DNA of 5,030 bases from Thermoflexales bacterium (GCA_030834835.1 JAUQXD010001396.1:1-5030); one strand, 5' to 3'. Numbered from the stretch's first letter, positions 1 to 5,030 are shown. Numbers and translations: made by a program. The notes: generated from the letters alone by a model not told the origin.

Positions 1-175
1 GCCTCTCTTTGCGAAAGGTGAAGTCCGGTTTGCCTGGCAATGCTTGATGACGTCGCCAACCGGTGATGTGTTCCTGTCGCAGCAAGGCGACCAAAGCAAG
101 CTCGGTGTCCTTGTTTCCACGTCCGCGAATATGGGACATTACTTCCGAGCGTTTCGCCTCTGAAAAGACATCCAT
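1..175 (-). CDS. vsr: Vsr-type very short patch repair endonuclease, N-terminal part (cut by window edge)
   Basis: Reading leftwards from ATG 175 gives 58 codons before the window ends; the family is usually about 130-160 residues. The start MDVFSEAKRSEVMSHIRGRG, the segment NKDTELAL (Glu25) and LPGKPDFTF (Asp51) match the Vsr N-terminus. Asp51 falls at the same number as the metal-binding Asp51 of E. coli Vsr. The FVDGCFWH-type segment would lie beyond the edge. By family knowledge Vsr nicks DNA 5' of the T in T:G mismatches that arise by deamination of 5-methylcytosine, starting short patch repair. The ATG lies 3 bases after the methyltransferase stop, so the two are probably co-transcribed and translationally coupled, as in dcm-vsr. 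A weak GCAGGT sits just before the start, inside the end of the upstream gene. A second in-frame ATG (residue 13) is a less likely start because the residues before it are also family-like. Confidence 0.88.
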   Translation of the reverse strand, partial: MDVFSEAKRSEVMSHIRGRGNKDTELALVALLRQEHITGWRRHQALPGKPDFTFRKER

Positions 176-178
176 GGA

Positions 179-1741
179 TTAGACCTGCTGTATCAATTCC
201 GCCACTATCTCTGCAATCTTACGTGCCAGAAGTGGTGGGACTGCGTTGCCGACTTGTTTGTACTGCTCCGTTCGTGGCCCCTCGAAGAAATAATTGTCTG
301 GAAAAGTCTGCAAACGCGCAGCTTCCCGCACTGTGAGGCTGCGGCATTGGCTCGGATCATAGTGAATGTAGTAGTGGCCATCCTTGCTGATATGTGAAAC
401 TACAGTGGTTGATGGTCGGCCACGTAACTGAACCCGAAAGCGATCATTGAATTTGTTTTCCTCCAATGCCGCCTTGACGTTCTCGTGATGTGGTAGCAAG
501 GCTTTTGGAAGGTCGCCTAATAATGGTGAGCGCTTGTACAGGTGGGCAAAGACAGCAGCAAAGAAGTAGCGATGCAAATCTGTCCGAATGTGTGCTCTTG
601 TGCCGTGATTGCATACGCCCTCAAGTCTTGGATCGCCATACCATTCAGCATATTGACTCGGAATCGTTCGGTTAGGCAAAAACTCGCCTCCGCGACCAAG
701 GCTTGCTCCAATGTCGCGCAATGCGCCATTGATCGCTTTGCTCAATTGGCTGGATGTCTTGCCTTTCGTCAGCCATTTGGCCCCAGCTAGTGCTTTTATT
801 GCATCACGCCAAGCTTTGGCTGAGTCTTGTTCTTTGGATAGTCCGCTCCGTAGTCTGGGCAAATCATCGATTACTTGTTCAATTGACACCATAGGTGCAG
901 TGATCAACTGGCGCGGCCGAACGACTAAATCGGAACGAATTCCCAAGATGATAACCCTATGCCGCGCTTGTGGTATCCCATATTCTTCTGCTCGCACAAC
1001 GAAACCTTCGGGCAAATATTTCCCTAAAGAGTCAGGAAGAGCTTTGACCACTGGCATCAAATGATATGTGAGAACATCCTGTTCAGATTGACGCGCCTCG
1101 GTTATGACAGATAAGGGTTCGGCAAGATCAGAGAGAATGCGTTCAAACATGCGCTGCTTTTTTACCTCTGCCGATAGTAGCCCTTTAACATTTTCCATCA
1201 CAAAGACCGGCGGTCGATATACCGCCAGTATGCGCAGATACTCTCGGTAAAGAAAGTGGCGATGATCGTTTTCGTGTTTCTCCTTTCTCTCCTTGTCCTT
1301 TTTACTGTCCGCACTGCTCATTCGCGAACGTCCCACCAGCGAATAGGCTTGGCAAGGTGGCCCCCCAATCAAGACCCAATTGGTCTGACCATCTAGTGCC
1401 GTCCGAATACGTCCGTCAACTTCGTCATCTGGAGTGGAGGTTGCACCCAATTCAGCTTGCCATGCCTCTACAGCAGCTTGCCTGGCTTGATCTGGATGTC
1501 GGCCAAGGAGTTCGCTGCGAGATATTCGCCCAGCCAAATAGTCGTAATAATCTTTTGGAACGTTTTGTCGTGGGAACTGGCGGAAAAAGGCTCTTAGTTC
1601 CAGTGTGCGATGTGCTTGCTCATCCATCTCAATGGAGAGCTTGATCTTGAATATAGGCTCGTTATTTTCGGCGGTGAGCGAGGAAAAACCCTCACCTAAT
1701 CCGCCTGGACCTGCGAATAGATCGATGATTGGAATTGGCAT
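179..1741 (-). CDS. DNA (cytosine-5-)-methyltransferase, type II restriction-modification style
   Basis: This 520-residue protein transfers a methyl group from S-adenosylmethionine to carbon 5 of cytosine in a specific DNA site. The C5-methyltransferase motifs appear in order: motif I DLFAGPGGLGEGF (7-19, SAM binding), motif II around SIEMDEQA (36-43), motif IV GGPPCQ (126-131, catalytic Cys130), motif VI ENV (183-185, Glu183), motif VIII QARHR (258-262), motif IX near RSLTVREAARLQTFPD (467-482) and motif X QVGNAVPPLLARKIA (496-510). About 200 residues between VIII and IX hold the target recognition domain; the recognised site cannot be read from sequence. Some 85 residues between motifs II and IV (about 44-125) are longer than in minimal enzymes such as M.HhaI. 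The start is fixed: an in-frame TAA lies 15 bases upstream and motif I begins at residue 7. No good Shine-Dalgarno precedes it. It overlaps nothing and is followed by vsr after 3 bases. Its GC is visibly lower than that of the genes to its right, which suggests transfer. Confidence 0.96.
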   Translation of the reverse strand: MPIPIIDLFAGPGGLGEGFSSLTAENNEPIFKIKLSIEMDEQAHRTLELRAFFRQFPRQNVPKDYYDYLAGRISRSELLGRHPDQARQAAVEAWQAELGATSTPDDEVDGRIRTALDGQTNWVLIGGPPCQAYSLVGRSRMSSADSKKDKERKEKHENDHRHFLYREYLRILAVYRPPVFVMENVKGLLSAEVKKQRMFERILSDLAEPLSVITEARQSEQDVLTYHLMPVVKALPDSLGKYLPEGFVVRAEEYGIPQARHRVIILGIRSDLVVRPRQLITAPMVSIEQVIDDLPRLRSGLSKEQDSAKAWRDAIKALAGAKWLTKGKTSSQLSKAINGALRDIGASLGRGGEFLPNRTIPSQYAEWYGDPRLEGVCNHGTRAHIRTDLHRYFFAAVFAHLYKRSPLLGDLPKALLPHHENVKAALEENKFNDRFRVQLRGRPSTTVVSHISKDGHYYIHYDPSQCRSLTVREAARLQTFPDNYFFEGPRTEQYKQVGNAVPPLLARKIAEIVAELIQQV

Positions 1742-1763
1742 AGTATCGAGAGTTTACCACTGA

Positions 1764-1792
1764 ATTATTGTTGCGTCATGGACAGCGTGCAA
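1764..1792 (-). promoter_or_regulatory. Candidate promoter for the methyltransferase-vsr pair
   Basis: Read on the minus strand, AATAAT (1769-1764, 5 of 6 to TATAAT) is preceded by TTGCAC (1792-1787, 3 of 6 to TTGACA) with a 17-base spacer. Transcription would begin near 1757, giving a leader of about 15 bases before ATG 1741. The spacing is ideal but the -35 is poor and no experiment supports it. The short leader without a clear Shine-Dalgarno would suit low expression. Confidence 0.3.
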
Positions 1793-1802
1793 GACTGGTG
1801 CA

Positions 1803-2102
1803 TTGAGCGTCCTATTTCCGCCCTCTTCCTACCAGCTACATGTCGTCCGGCTGGATTATCCATCCATCGGACGCTGCCCGCCACCCGCCCCTTGTCGTCA
1901 GCAGGTCGCGCCTGATAGGGAGTGCAACGTCAAAATAGGGCCGTGCAACTGCCAGATAACGGAGTGTACGCCCCAGATAGCGGGATGTACGGGTGAGATA
2001 GTGGACTGCACGGGGTGGATAGCGGGGTGCACGCCCGGGATAGCCAGATGTACGAGCCAGATATTGGGATGTACGCCCAAGATAGGGGAATGTACGGGTT
2101 AG
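1803..2102 (+). CDS. Doubtful heptapeptide-repeat reading frame spanning the tandem array
   Basis: A 99-residue frame begins at TTG 1803. Its first 40 residues are unremarkable (proline-rich around 25-31), then comes a heptad of the form I-x-x-C-T-[P/G/S]-x repeated to the end, with Cys every seventh residue. The Cys codon varies only between TGT and TGC, which would fit protein-level selection, but that same base is also a silent third position in the minus-strand reading, so it does not decide the matter. Against a real gene: a TTG start with no Shine-Dalgarno, no promoter seen, a stop (TAG 2100-2102) in mid-array although the heptads continue in frame afterwards, and no recognisable domain. 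There is no signal peptide or membrane segment. It is listed because the pattern is striking, and the likelier status is a non-coding repeat or a decayed gene. Confidence 0.15.
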   Translation: MSVLFPPSSYQLHVVRLDYPSIGRCPPPAPCRQQVAPDRECNVKIGPCNCQITECTPQIAGCTGEIVDCTGWIAGCTPGIARCTSQILGCTPKIGECTG

Positions 2103-2164
2103 ATAGCAAAGTGTACTGCCCAGATAGTCAGATGTAAGTCCCAGATAAGGTGCTGCAAGTCCAA
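1914..2164. repeat. Tandem array of about twelve diverged 21-base units
   Basis: Units start at 1914, 1934, 1955, 1976, 1997, 2018, 2039, 2060, 2081, 2102, 2123 and 2144. All are exactly 21 bases except the first (20). The rough consensus is GATAG, then nGGnrTGYACG, then a variable five-base tail often CCCCA or GGGTG. The triplet TGY occurs in every unit at exactly 21-base steps (1923, 1944, and so on to 2154). GATAG is present in eight units and GATA/AATA variants in the others. The tails vary most and alternate between C-rich and G-rich types. After 2165 the pattern decays (GATTGCCCG). The units are clearly related but not identical, and no gain or loss of a base has broken the period after unit 1. 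There is no repeat-spacer layout as in CRISPR. The period equals seven codons and also two turns of B-DNA, so either coding or helical phasing could explain it. Function unknown. Confidence 0.92.
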
Positions 2165-2224
2165 GATTGCCCGCCGCTTCGCTGATTCGCCTTATCTGCG
2201 TTCATCCTGTAATTCAGCGTCCCA

Positions 2225-2905
2225 TCACGCTTTTCCCCACACCGGCCAGCCTTTTGCCGCCGCCACTTTTGCCAGCTCCGCATCGGCATACACCGGCCTC
2301 GGATTGCCCACGCTGTCGAACAGGCCCATATCCGTGATGCTGTCCGCGTAGGCAAACGAATTGGCCCAATCCACCTCATAGCTCGATTGCGCCAACTTCG
2401 CCTTCGCCGCCACGCCCTTCTGCGCGCCGATCACGATCGGTCCCACCACGCGGCCCGTGCAGCGCCCATCGCGCATCTCCAGATCCGACCCCACCGCGAC
2501 GTGCGCGCCGATGGTCTGCCCGATCGCGGCGACCATGTCCGTGAAACCCGTCGACACCAGCGCGATGACGTGCCCCTGCGCCACATGGTTTTGCAGCAGC
2601 CCGATCGTATCCTCGCGTCGATGGGGCACTACGTACTCGTGCGCGATGTAGTCGTACAGCCCCTGCAATTGATCGGCATTCCAGCCCCTGACCAGCCAGG
2701 CCAGATGCGCCCCCCACGGCCCGCGAAACTGCTCCTGGCTGATCAACTTCAATTTCCGCAGCGCATACGAGGGCAGATGCGCGTACCAGAAAGCGCGCAC
2801 CGGCCACGGCCCGCGCTTCCGGCGAAAATAGTCCAGCATCCCGCGCCACACATGCCCCGTAAACAACGTCCCATCCACATCAAACAACGCCGCAATCGTC
2901 TTCAA
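2225..2905 (-). CDS. HAD-superfamily subfamily IB hydrolase (phosphoserine phosphatase-like)
   Basis: From TTG 2905 the protein has 226 residues. HAD motifs are in order: motif I FDVDGT (8-13) with nucleophile Asp9 and acid/base Asp11; a mainly helical cap at about 18-105; motif II VSTG (117-120); motif III Lys163 in GAQKG; motif IV YADSITD (186-192) with metal-binding Asp188 and Asp192. The tail NPRPVYADAELAKVAAAKGWPV is typical of subfamily IB. The family usually dephosphorylates small phosphorylated metabolites in the cytoplasm; the substrate here cannot be told. Nothing nearby belongs to serine synthesis, so SerB is not claimed. Start choice: TTG 2905 has AGGA six bases upstream and gives the usual short lead-in to motif I. 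A GTG at 2974 would add 23 non-family residues and lies inside a palindromic repeat. It follows the ligase gene on the same strand after about 158 bases, so a shared transcript is possible but unproven. Confidence 0.88.
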   Translation of the reverse strand: MKTIAALFDVDGTLFTGHVWRGMLDYFRRKRGPWPVRAFWYAHLPSYALRKLKLISQEQFRGPWGAHLAWLVRGWNADQLQGLYDYIAHEYVVPHRREDTIGLLQNHVAQGHVIALVSTGFTDMVAAIGQTIGAHVAVGSDLEMRDGRCTGRVVGPIVIGAQKGVAAKAKLAQSSYEVDWANSFAYADSITDMGLFDSVGNPRPVYADAELAKVAAAKGWPVWGKA

Positions 2906-2911
2906 GATTGA

Positions 2912-2915
2912 TCCT
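2912..2915 (-). promoter_or_regulatory. Ribosome binding site that decides the HAD gene start
   Basis: AGGA on the minus strand (2915-2912) stands six bases before TTG 2905. The alternative GTG at 2974 has no purine-rich site before it and falls in the palindrome at 2969-3011. This favours the shorter 226-residue protein. Confidence 0.55.
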
Positions 2916-2968
2916 GTATGAACCACGACGCCAGGCGCACCGCCAGCCCTGAGCGCTGGAAACGGCGA

Positions 2969-3011
2969 GGGCACGAAGAATCACTAAGACGTCTTAGTGT
3001 GCTTCGTGCCC
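2969..3011. repeat. 43-base near-perfect palindrome, probable dispersed repeat
   Basis: The outer arms GGGCACGAAG (2969-2978) and CTTCGTGCCC (3002-3011) pair over 10 bases. The inner arms CACTAAGAC (2982-2990) and GTCTTAGTG (2991-2999) pair over 9 bases with no loop. A 3/2-base mismatch (AAT against TG) separates the two blocks. A further CTTCGTGG follows at 3012. It sits between the ligase end and the HAD start. There is no T-run after it on either strand, so it is not a standard intrinsic terminator, although the RNA hairpin could still stabilise transcript ends. CACGAAG/CTTCGTG motifs recur in the intergenic DNA of several environmental phyla (recollection), so a dispersed repeat family or a miniature mobile element is the likely origin. 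Confidence 0.85.
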
Positions 3012-3028
3012 TTCGTGGTTAGATTGGC

Positions 3029-3056
3029 ATTATGCACTATGCATTATGCATTATGC
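3029..3056. repeat. Four tandem copies of a 7-base unit, ATTATGC
   Basis: The units are ATTATGC, ACTATGC, ATTATGC, ATTATGC, with a partial fifth (ACT). The junctions create ATGCAT palindromes. The array lies directly after the ligase stop codon (3064) and beside the 43-base palindrome, so the ligase-HAD spacer is composed almost wholly of repeats. Slippage is the probable origin; no function is evident. Confidence 0.85.
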
Positions 3057-3063
3057 ACTCTTC

Positions 3064-4797
3064 CTACTTCTTCGCCGCCATTTTCTGCTTGGTCTCCGCC
3101 ACCAACTCTCGCCGCAGAATCTTGCCCACCATCGTCTTGGGCAGTTCCGGCTTAAACTCGATGGTGCGCGGGCGCTTGTAGGCCACTAACTTGTCCTCGC
3201 AGAACTTCTTCAGATCGGCCTCGGTGGCCGTCATGCCTTCCTTCAACACCACCCATGCTTTCACCATCTCGTCGCCCCGGGCGGGATCGGGCACGCCGGC
3301 CGCGGCCGCTTCCAGTATCGCCGGATGCATCGCCAACACTTCTTCGATGTCGCGCGGCCACACCTGGAAGCCGCCGACCTTGATGAGTTCCTTCTTGCGA
3401 TCGACGATGTAGAAATAGCCCTCTTCGTCCATGCGGGCGATGTCGCCGGTATGCAGCCACGGAGCGCCGTTGGGATCATCAGGATGCTGGCGCAGCACGT
3501 TATGGGTTTCGGTCGGCATATTCCAGTAACCGTACATTACCTGCGGACCGCGCACGCACAACTCGCCGATCTCGCCCGTCGGCAGCACCGTCGTCTCGTC
3601 GTCCAGGCTCACGATGCGGCAGTCCACATCCGGGAACGGCACGCCGATGCTGCCCACCTTGTTTTTGCCTTGCAGCGGATTACAGTGGCAGGCGGTTGGC
3701 GCCTCGCTCATGCCGAAGCCTTCCACCAGCTTGCCGCCTGTGATCGACTCGAACTTGTTCTTGATTTCCATCAGCAGCGGCGCGGAGCCGGAGATGCACG
3801 CGCGGATCGAGCGCAGATCGTGCTGCTCGATGCCTTTATAGTTGTTGATGGCGTTGTACATGCGCGGCACGCCGGGGAAGATCGACGGGCGATACACATC
3901 GATGGCGTCGATCATCGAATCCAGATCGCGCGCATTGGGCACCAGCACCATCGAGGCGGCCGCCTGCACCGCCGCCGACATGCCCGCCACCATGCCGTAC
4001 ACATGGAACAGCGGGATCCCCAGCAGCCAGGTCTCCGCGCCTTCTCGCGCATCGGACAGCCACGCGCGGATTTGCAGCGTATTCGCCACCAGGTTGCGAT
4101 GCAGCGCCACCGCCGCCTTGGGCACGCCCGTCGTCCCGCCCGAATACTGGAACAGCGCCGAGTCATTGCCCGTGACCGTGACTTTAGGGCGCTGCGCGGG
4201 CGTGTACTGCGCCAGCAAATCCATAAAGGACAGATGCCCCGGTTCCAGCGTCACCCGGTCGCCGCTCTTCTTCTCTTTGGCCAGCGAAAACAAAAAGCGC
4301 AGCAGGCCGCTCATATAGTCTTTGATATTGGTGACGATCACCGTCTTGATGTCGGTATGCGGCAGCACCTGTTTGATCGTATCGTAAAAGCGGCTCATGC
4401 ACAGGACAACTTTCGCGCCGCTGTCCTTCAGTTGATGCTCCAGTTCCGGCACGGTGTAGGTGGGATTGCTCGCCACGACCACGCCGCCCGCCTTCAAAAT
4501 GCCATAATAGGCGATGACGAACTGCGGGATGTTGGGCATGAAAATCGCCACCCGATCGCCCTTCTTCACCCCCAGGGCCGCCAGCGCCGCCGCCATCCGA
4601 TCGGACAGGTCGTTGACCTGGCGATACGTCAGCATGCTCTTGGCAAAACCTTGATGGGACGGCTTGAAGTGGATGGCGGGCTTGTCAGGGTACTTGGCCG
4701 CGCTCTCTTCCAGAAAAGCGAACAACGGCTTGTCTGGATAGGTCAGTGAGGTCGGCACACCTTTGTCGTAGTGCTTAAACCACGGCTTGTCGGTCAT
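3064..4797 (-). CDS. Long-chain fatty acid-CoA ligase (FadD-like, AMP-forming acyl-CoA synthetase)
   Basis: This 577-residue cytoplasmic or membrane-associated enzyme activates a carboxylic acid with ATP to the acyl-adenylate and then to the CoA thioester, the entry step for beta-oxidation or lipid synthesis. Adenylate-forming motifs are in order: A3 P-loop YSGGTTGVPKA (218-228), A4 region PLFHVYGM (262-269), A5 GFGMSEA (360-366), A7 WLHTGDIA (447-454), A8 DRKKELIKVGGFQVWP (466-481) and A10 PKTMVGKILRREL (553-565) with the catalytic Lys559. Length is normal for FadD (about 550-580) and no frameshift is seen. The chain length of the substrate is inferred from overall resemblance only; a medium-chain or aromatic-acid ligase cannot be excluded. 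The start is well fixed by AGGAGG six bases upstream and a strong promoter. It is divergent from the gene starting at 5014 and upstream of the HAD gene on the same strand. Confidence 0.94.
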   Translation of the reverse strand: MTDKPWFKHYDKGVPTSLTYPDKPLFAFLEESAAKYPDKPAIHFKPSHQGFAKSMLTYRQVNDLSDRMAAALAALGVKKGDRVAIFMPNIPQFVIAYYGILKAGGVVVASNPTYTVPELEHQLKDSGAKVVLCMSRFYDTIKQVLPHTDIKTVIVTNIKDYMSGLLRFLFSLAKEKKSGDRVTLEPGHLSFMDLLAQYTPAQRPKVTVTGNDSALFQYSGGTTGVPKAAVALHRNLVANTLQIRAWLSDAREGAETWLLGIPLFHVYGMVAGMSAAVQAAASMVLVPNARDLDSMIDAIDVYRPSIFPGVPRMYNAINNYKGIEQHDLRSIRACISGSAPLLMEIKNKFESITGGKLVEGFGMSEAPTACHCNPLQGKNKVGSIGVPFPDVDCRIVSLDDETTVLPTGEIGELCVRGPQVMYGYWNMPTETHNVLRQHPDDPNGAPWLHTGDIARMDEEGYFYIVDRKKELIKVGGFQVWPRDIEEVLAMHPAILEAAAAGVPDPARGDEMVKAWVVLKEGMTATEADLKKFCEDKLVAYKRPRTIEFKPELPKTMVGKILRRELVAETKQKMAAKK

Positions 4798-4803
4798 CGT
4801 CTG

Positions 4804-4809
4804 CCTCCT
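4804..4809 (-). promoter_or_regulatory. Perfect Shine-Dalgarno for the ligase
   Basis: AGGAGG on the minus strand stands six bases before ATG 4797. This fixes the start and predicts efficient translation. Confidence 0.9.
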
Positions 4810-4837
4810 GAGGGATAAATTGTGTCGGGCTGTACAA

Positions 4838-4867
4838 AGTATATAGTAAGCATTGCGCGGGTGTCAA
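4838..4867 (-). promoter_or_regulatory. Sigma70-type promoter of the ligase gene
   Basis: On the minus strand a perfect -35 TTGACA (4867-4862) is followed after 18 bases by TATACT (4843-4838, 5 of 6 to TATAAT). The overlapping TATATA gives a 16-base spacer as an alternative. Transcription would start near 4831, leaving a leader of about 34 bases that contains the Shine-Dalgarno. Confidence 0.75.
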
Positions 4868-4877
4868 CCACATAATT

Positions 4878-4912
4878 CGGTAAAACTCGGCCTTTTGACC
4901 GATTGCTTACCG
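4878..4912. promoter_or_regulatory. Nested inverted repeat between divergent promoters, candidate operator
   Basis: CGGTAA (4878-4883) pairs with TTACCG (4907-4912). Inside it TCGG (4887-4890) pairs with CCGA (4899-4902) around CCTTTTGA. The unpaired gaps are 3 and 4 bases, so the dyad is slightly asymmetric. It begins 11 bases upstream of the ligase -35 and overlaps the proposed -35 of the rightward gene, a position suited to a regulator acting on both. No regulator family is recognised from the motif. Confidence 0.35.
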
Positions 4913-4932
4913 GCAGGGGTTCTGGCTATAAT
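4903..4932 (+). promoter_or_regulatory. Promoter of the rightward gene at the right edge
   Basis: A perfect -10 TATAAT (4927-4932) has a weak -35 TTGCTT (4903-4908, 3 of 6) 18 bases upstream. The -10 is embedded in a 13-base perfect palindrome GGCTATAATAGCC (4924-4936). Transcription would begin near 4939 and give a leader of about 75 bases before ATG 5014. Confidence 0.55.
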
Positions 4933-5001
4933 AGCCCTATGCTTTTCAGGCCGTTGCTCTCTCAGTGCGCTTCCCGTGCCGGATGCGGTCAGCACGACTT
5001 T

Positions 5002-5006
5002 GGAGG
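5002..5006 (+). promoter_or_regulatory. Shine-Dalgarno of the gene starting at 5014
   Basis: GGAGG lies seven bases before ATG 5014. It favours this start over the in-frame ATG at 4939, which has no such site before it. Confidence 0.7.
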
Positions 5007-5013
5007 TAACTCG

Positions 5014-5030
5014 ATGGACAGTCCGCGCGT
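5014..5030 (+). CDS. Start of an unidentified gene, cut by the right edge
   Basis: ATG 5014 begins MDSPR and then the window ends, so no product can be named. The gene is supported by its signals, not its protein: GGAGG at proper distance and a TATAAT-type promoter upstream, in a divergent layout with the ligase. An in-frame ATG at 4939 with no intervening stop could add 25 residues. Confidence 0.6.

Larger units (their letters stand above)
1742..2224. other. Intergenic region without a confident gene
   Basis: This 483-base stretch lies between the methyltransferase start and the end of the HAD gene. 1742-1800 holds the candidate methyltransferase promoter. 1801-1913 is unique-looking sequence with a small dyad (1845-1872: GTCCG/CGGAC around the palindrome TGGATTATCCA). 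1914-2164 is the 21-base tandem array listed separately. 2165-2224 contains TTATCTGCGTTCATCCTG, which resembles dispersed intergenic boilerplate found in many environmental bacterial genomes (recollection, not searched), and a 6-base inverted repeat (CGCTGA/TCAGCG, 2180-2219). No tRNA, rRNA or CRISPR structure is seen. Confidence 0.7.

Noticed and set aside
1898..2080. Minus-strand 60-codon frame in the repeat array
   Set aside because: Its heptads derive from the 21-base unit; there is no Shine-Dalgarno, the ATG lies inside a unit, and the frame is closed by TAA at 2101-2099. It is discussed as a finding but not called as a gene.
1914..2164. CRISPR array
   Set aside because: The units are contiguous 21-mers with internal variation; there are no identical repeats separated by unique spacers and no cas genes.
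2180..2219. Terminator after the HAD gene
   Set aside because: The CGCTGA/TCAGCG dyad has only six paired bases around about 28 bases and no T-run.
2376..2911. Open frames overlapping the HAD gene on both strands
   Set aside because: Arg- and Ala-rich shadow frames with no recognisable motif; the HAD motifs are in the reported frame.
2969..3011. Rho-independent terminator of the ligase
   Set aside because: The hairpin is strong, but neither strand has a T-run after it and the interrupted loop-free form is unlike intrinsic terminators.
3325..4749. Long plus-strand open frame of 474 codons opposite the ligase
   Set aside because: It lies wholly inside the well-supported ligase gene, is rich in His, Arg and Ala as expected for the reverse complement of GC-rich coding DNA, and shows no domain or start signal.
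4895..4932. TTGACC as the -35 of the rightward promoter
   Set aside because: It matches the consensus well, but the spacer to TATAAT would be 26 bases, too long for sigma70; TTGCTT at 18 bases was preferred.

Overview
The window holds an ordinary metabolic stretch on the right and a probable defence or mobile stretch on the left, separated by an unusual tandem-repeat intergenic region. Every confidently called complete gene is on the minus strand. One further gene starts on the plus strand at the right edge. The organism is a bacterium of moderate to high GC. Hand-counted sample lines give about 48-68% GC in the ligase gene and about 42-57% in the methyltransferase gene. The ligase style and the dispersed-looking intergenic motifs (CTTCGTGCCCTTCGTGG, TGCATTATGCAT) suggest Chloroflexota or a similar environmental lineage. 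That placement is weak and rests on recollection, not on a search.

Left part (1-1741, minus): a complete 520-residue DNA cytosine-5 methyltransferase is followed after 3 bases by the first 58 codons of a Vsr-type mismatch endonuclease, which runs off the left edge. Together they form a methylation and mismatch-repair cassette of the kind carried by type II restriction-modification systems. Vsr repairs the T:G mismatches left when 5-methylcytosine deaminates. No restriction endonuclease is visible; if there is one, it lies beyond the left edge.

Middle (1742-2224): a 483-base region with no confident gene. Its core (1914-2164) is about twelve diverged copies of a 21-base unit kept in strict register. 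The plus strand reads as a heptapeptide repeat with a cysteine every seventh residue, and the minus strand also reads as a heptapeptide repeat. One base in the ninth unit makes a stop codon in both readings. This is the least explained element of the window.

Right part (2225-5030): a HAD subfamily IB phosphatase-like protein (probable TTG start at 2905) lies downstream of an FadD-like acyl-CoA synthetase (3064-4797). Between them are a large palindrome (2969-3011) and a short ATTATGC tandem repeat (3029-3056). The ligase has a perfect Shine-Dalgarno sequence and a strong sigma70-type promoter. It is divergent from a gene starting at 5014, and an imperfect dyad lies between the two promoters and could be a shared operator.
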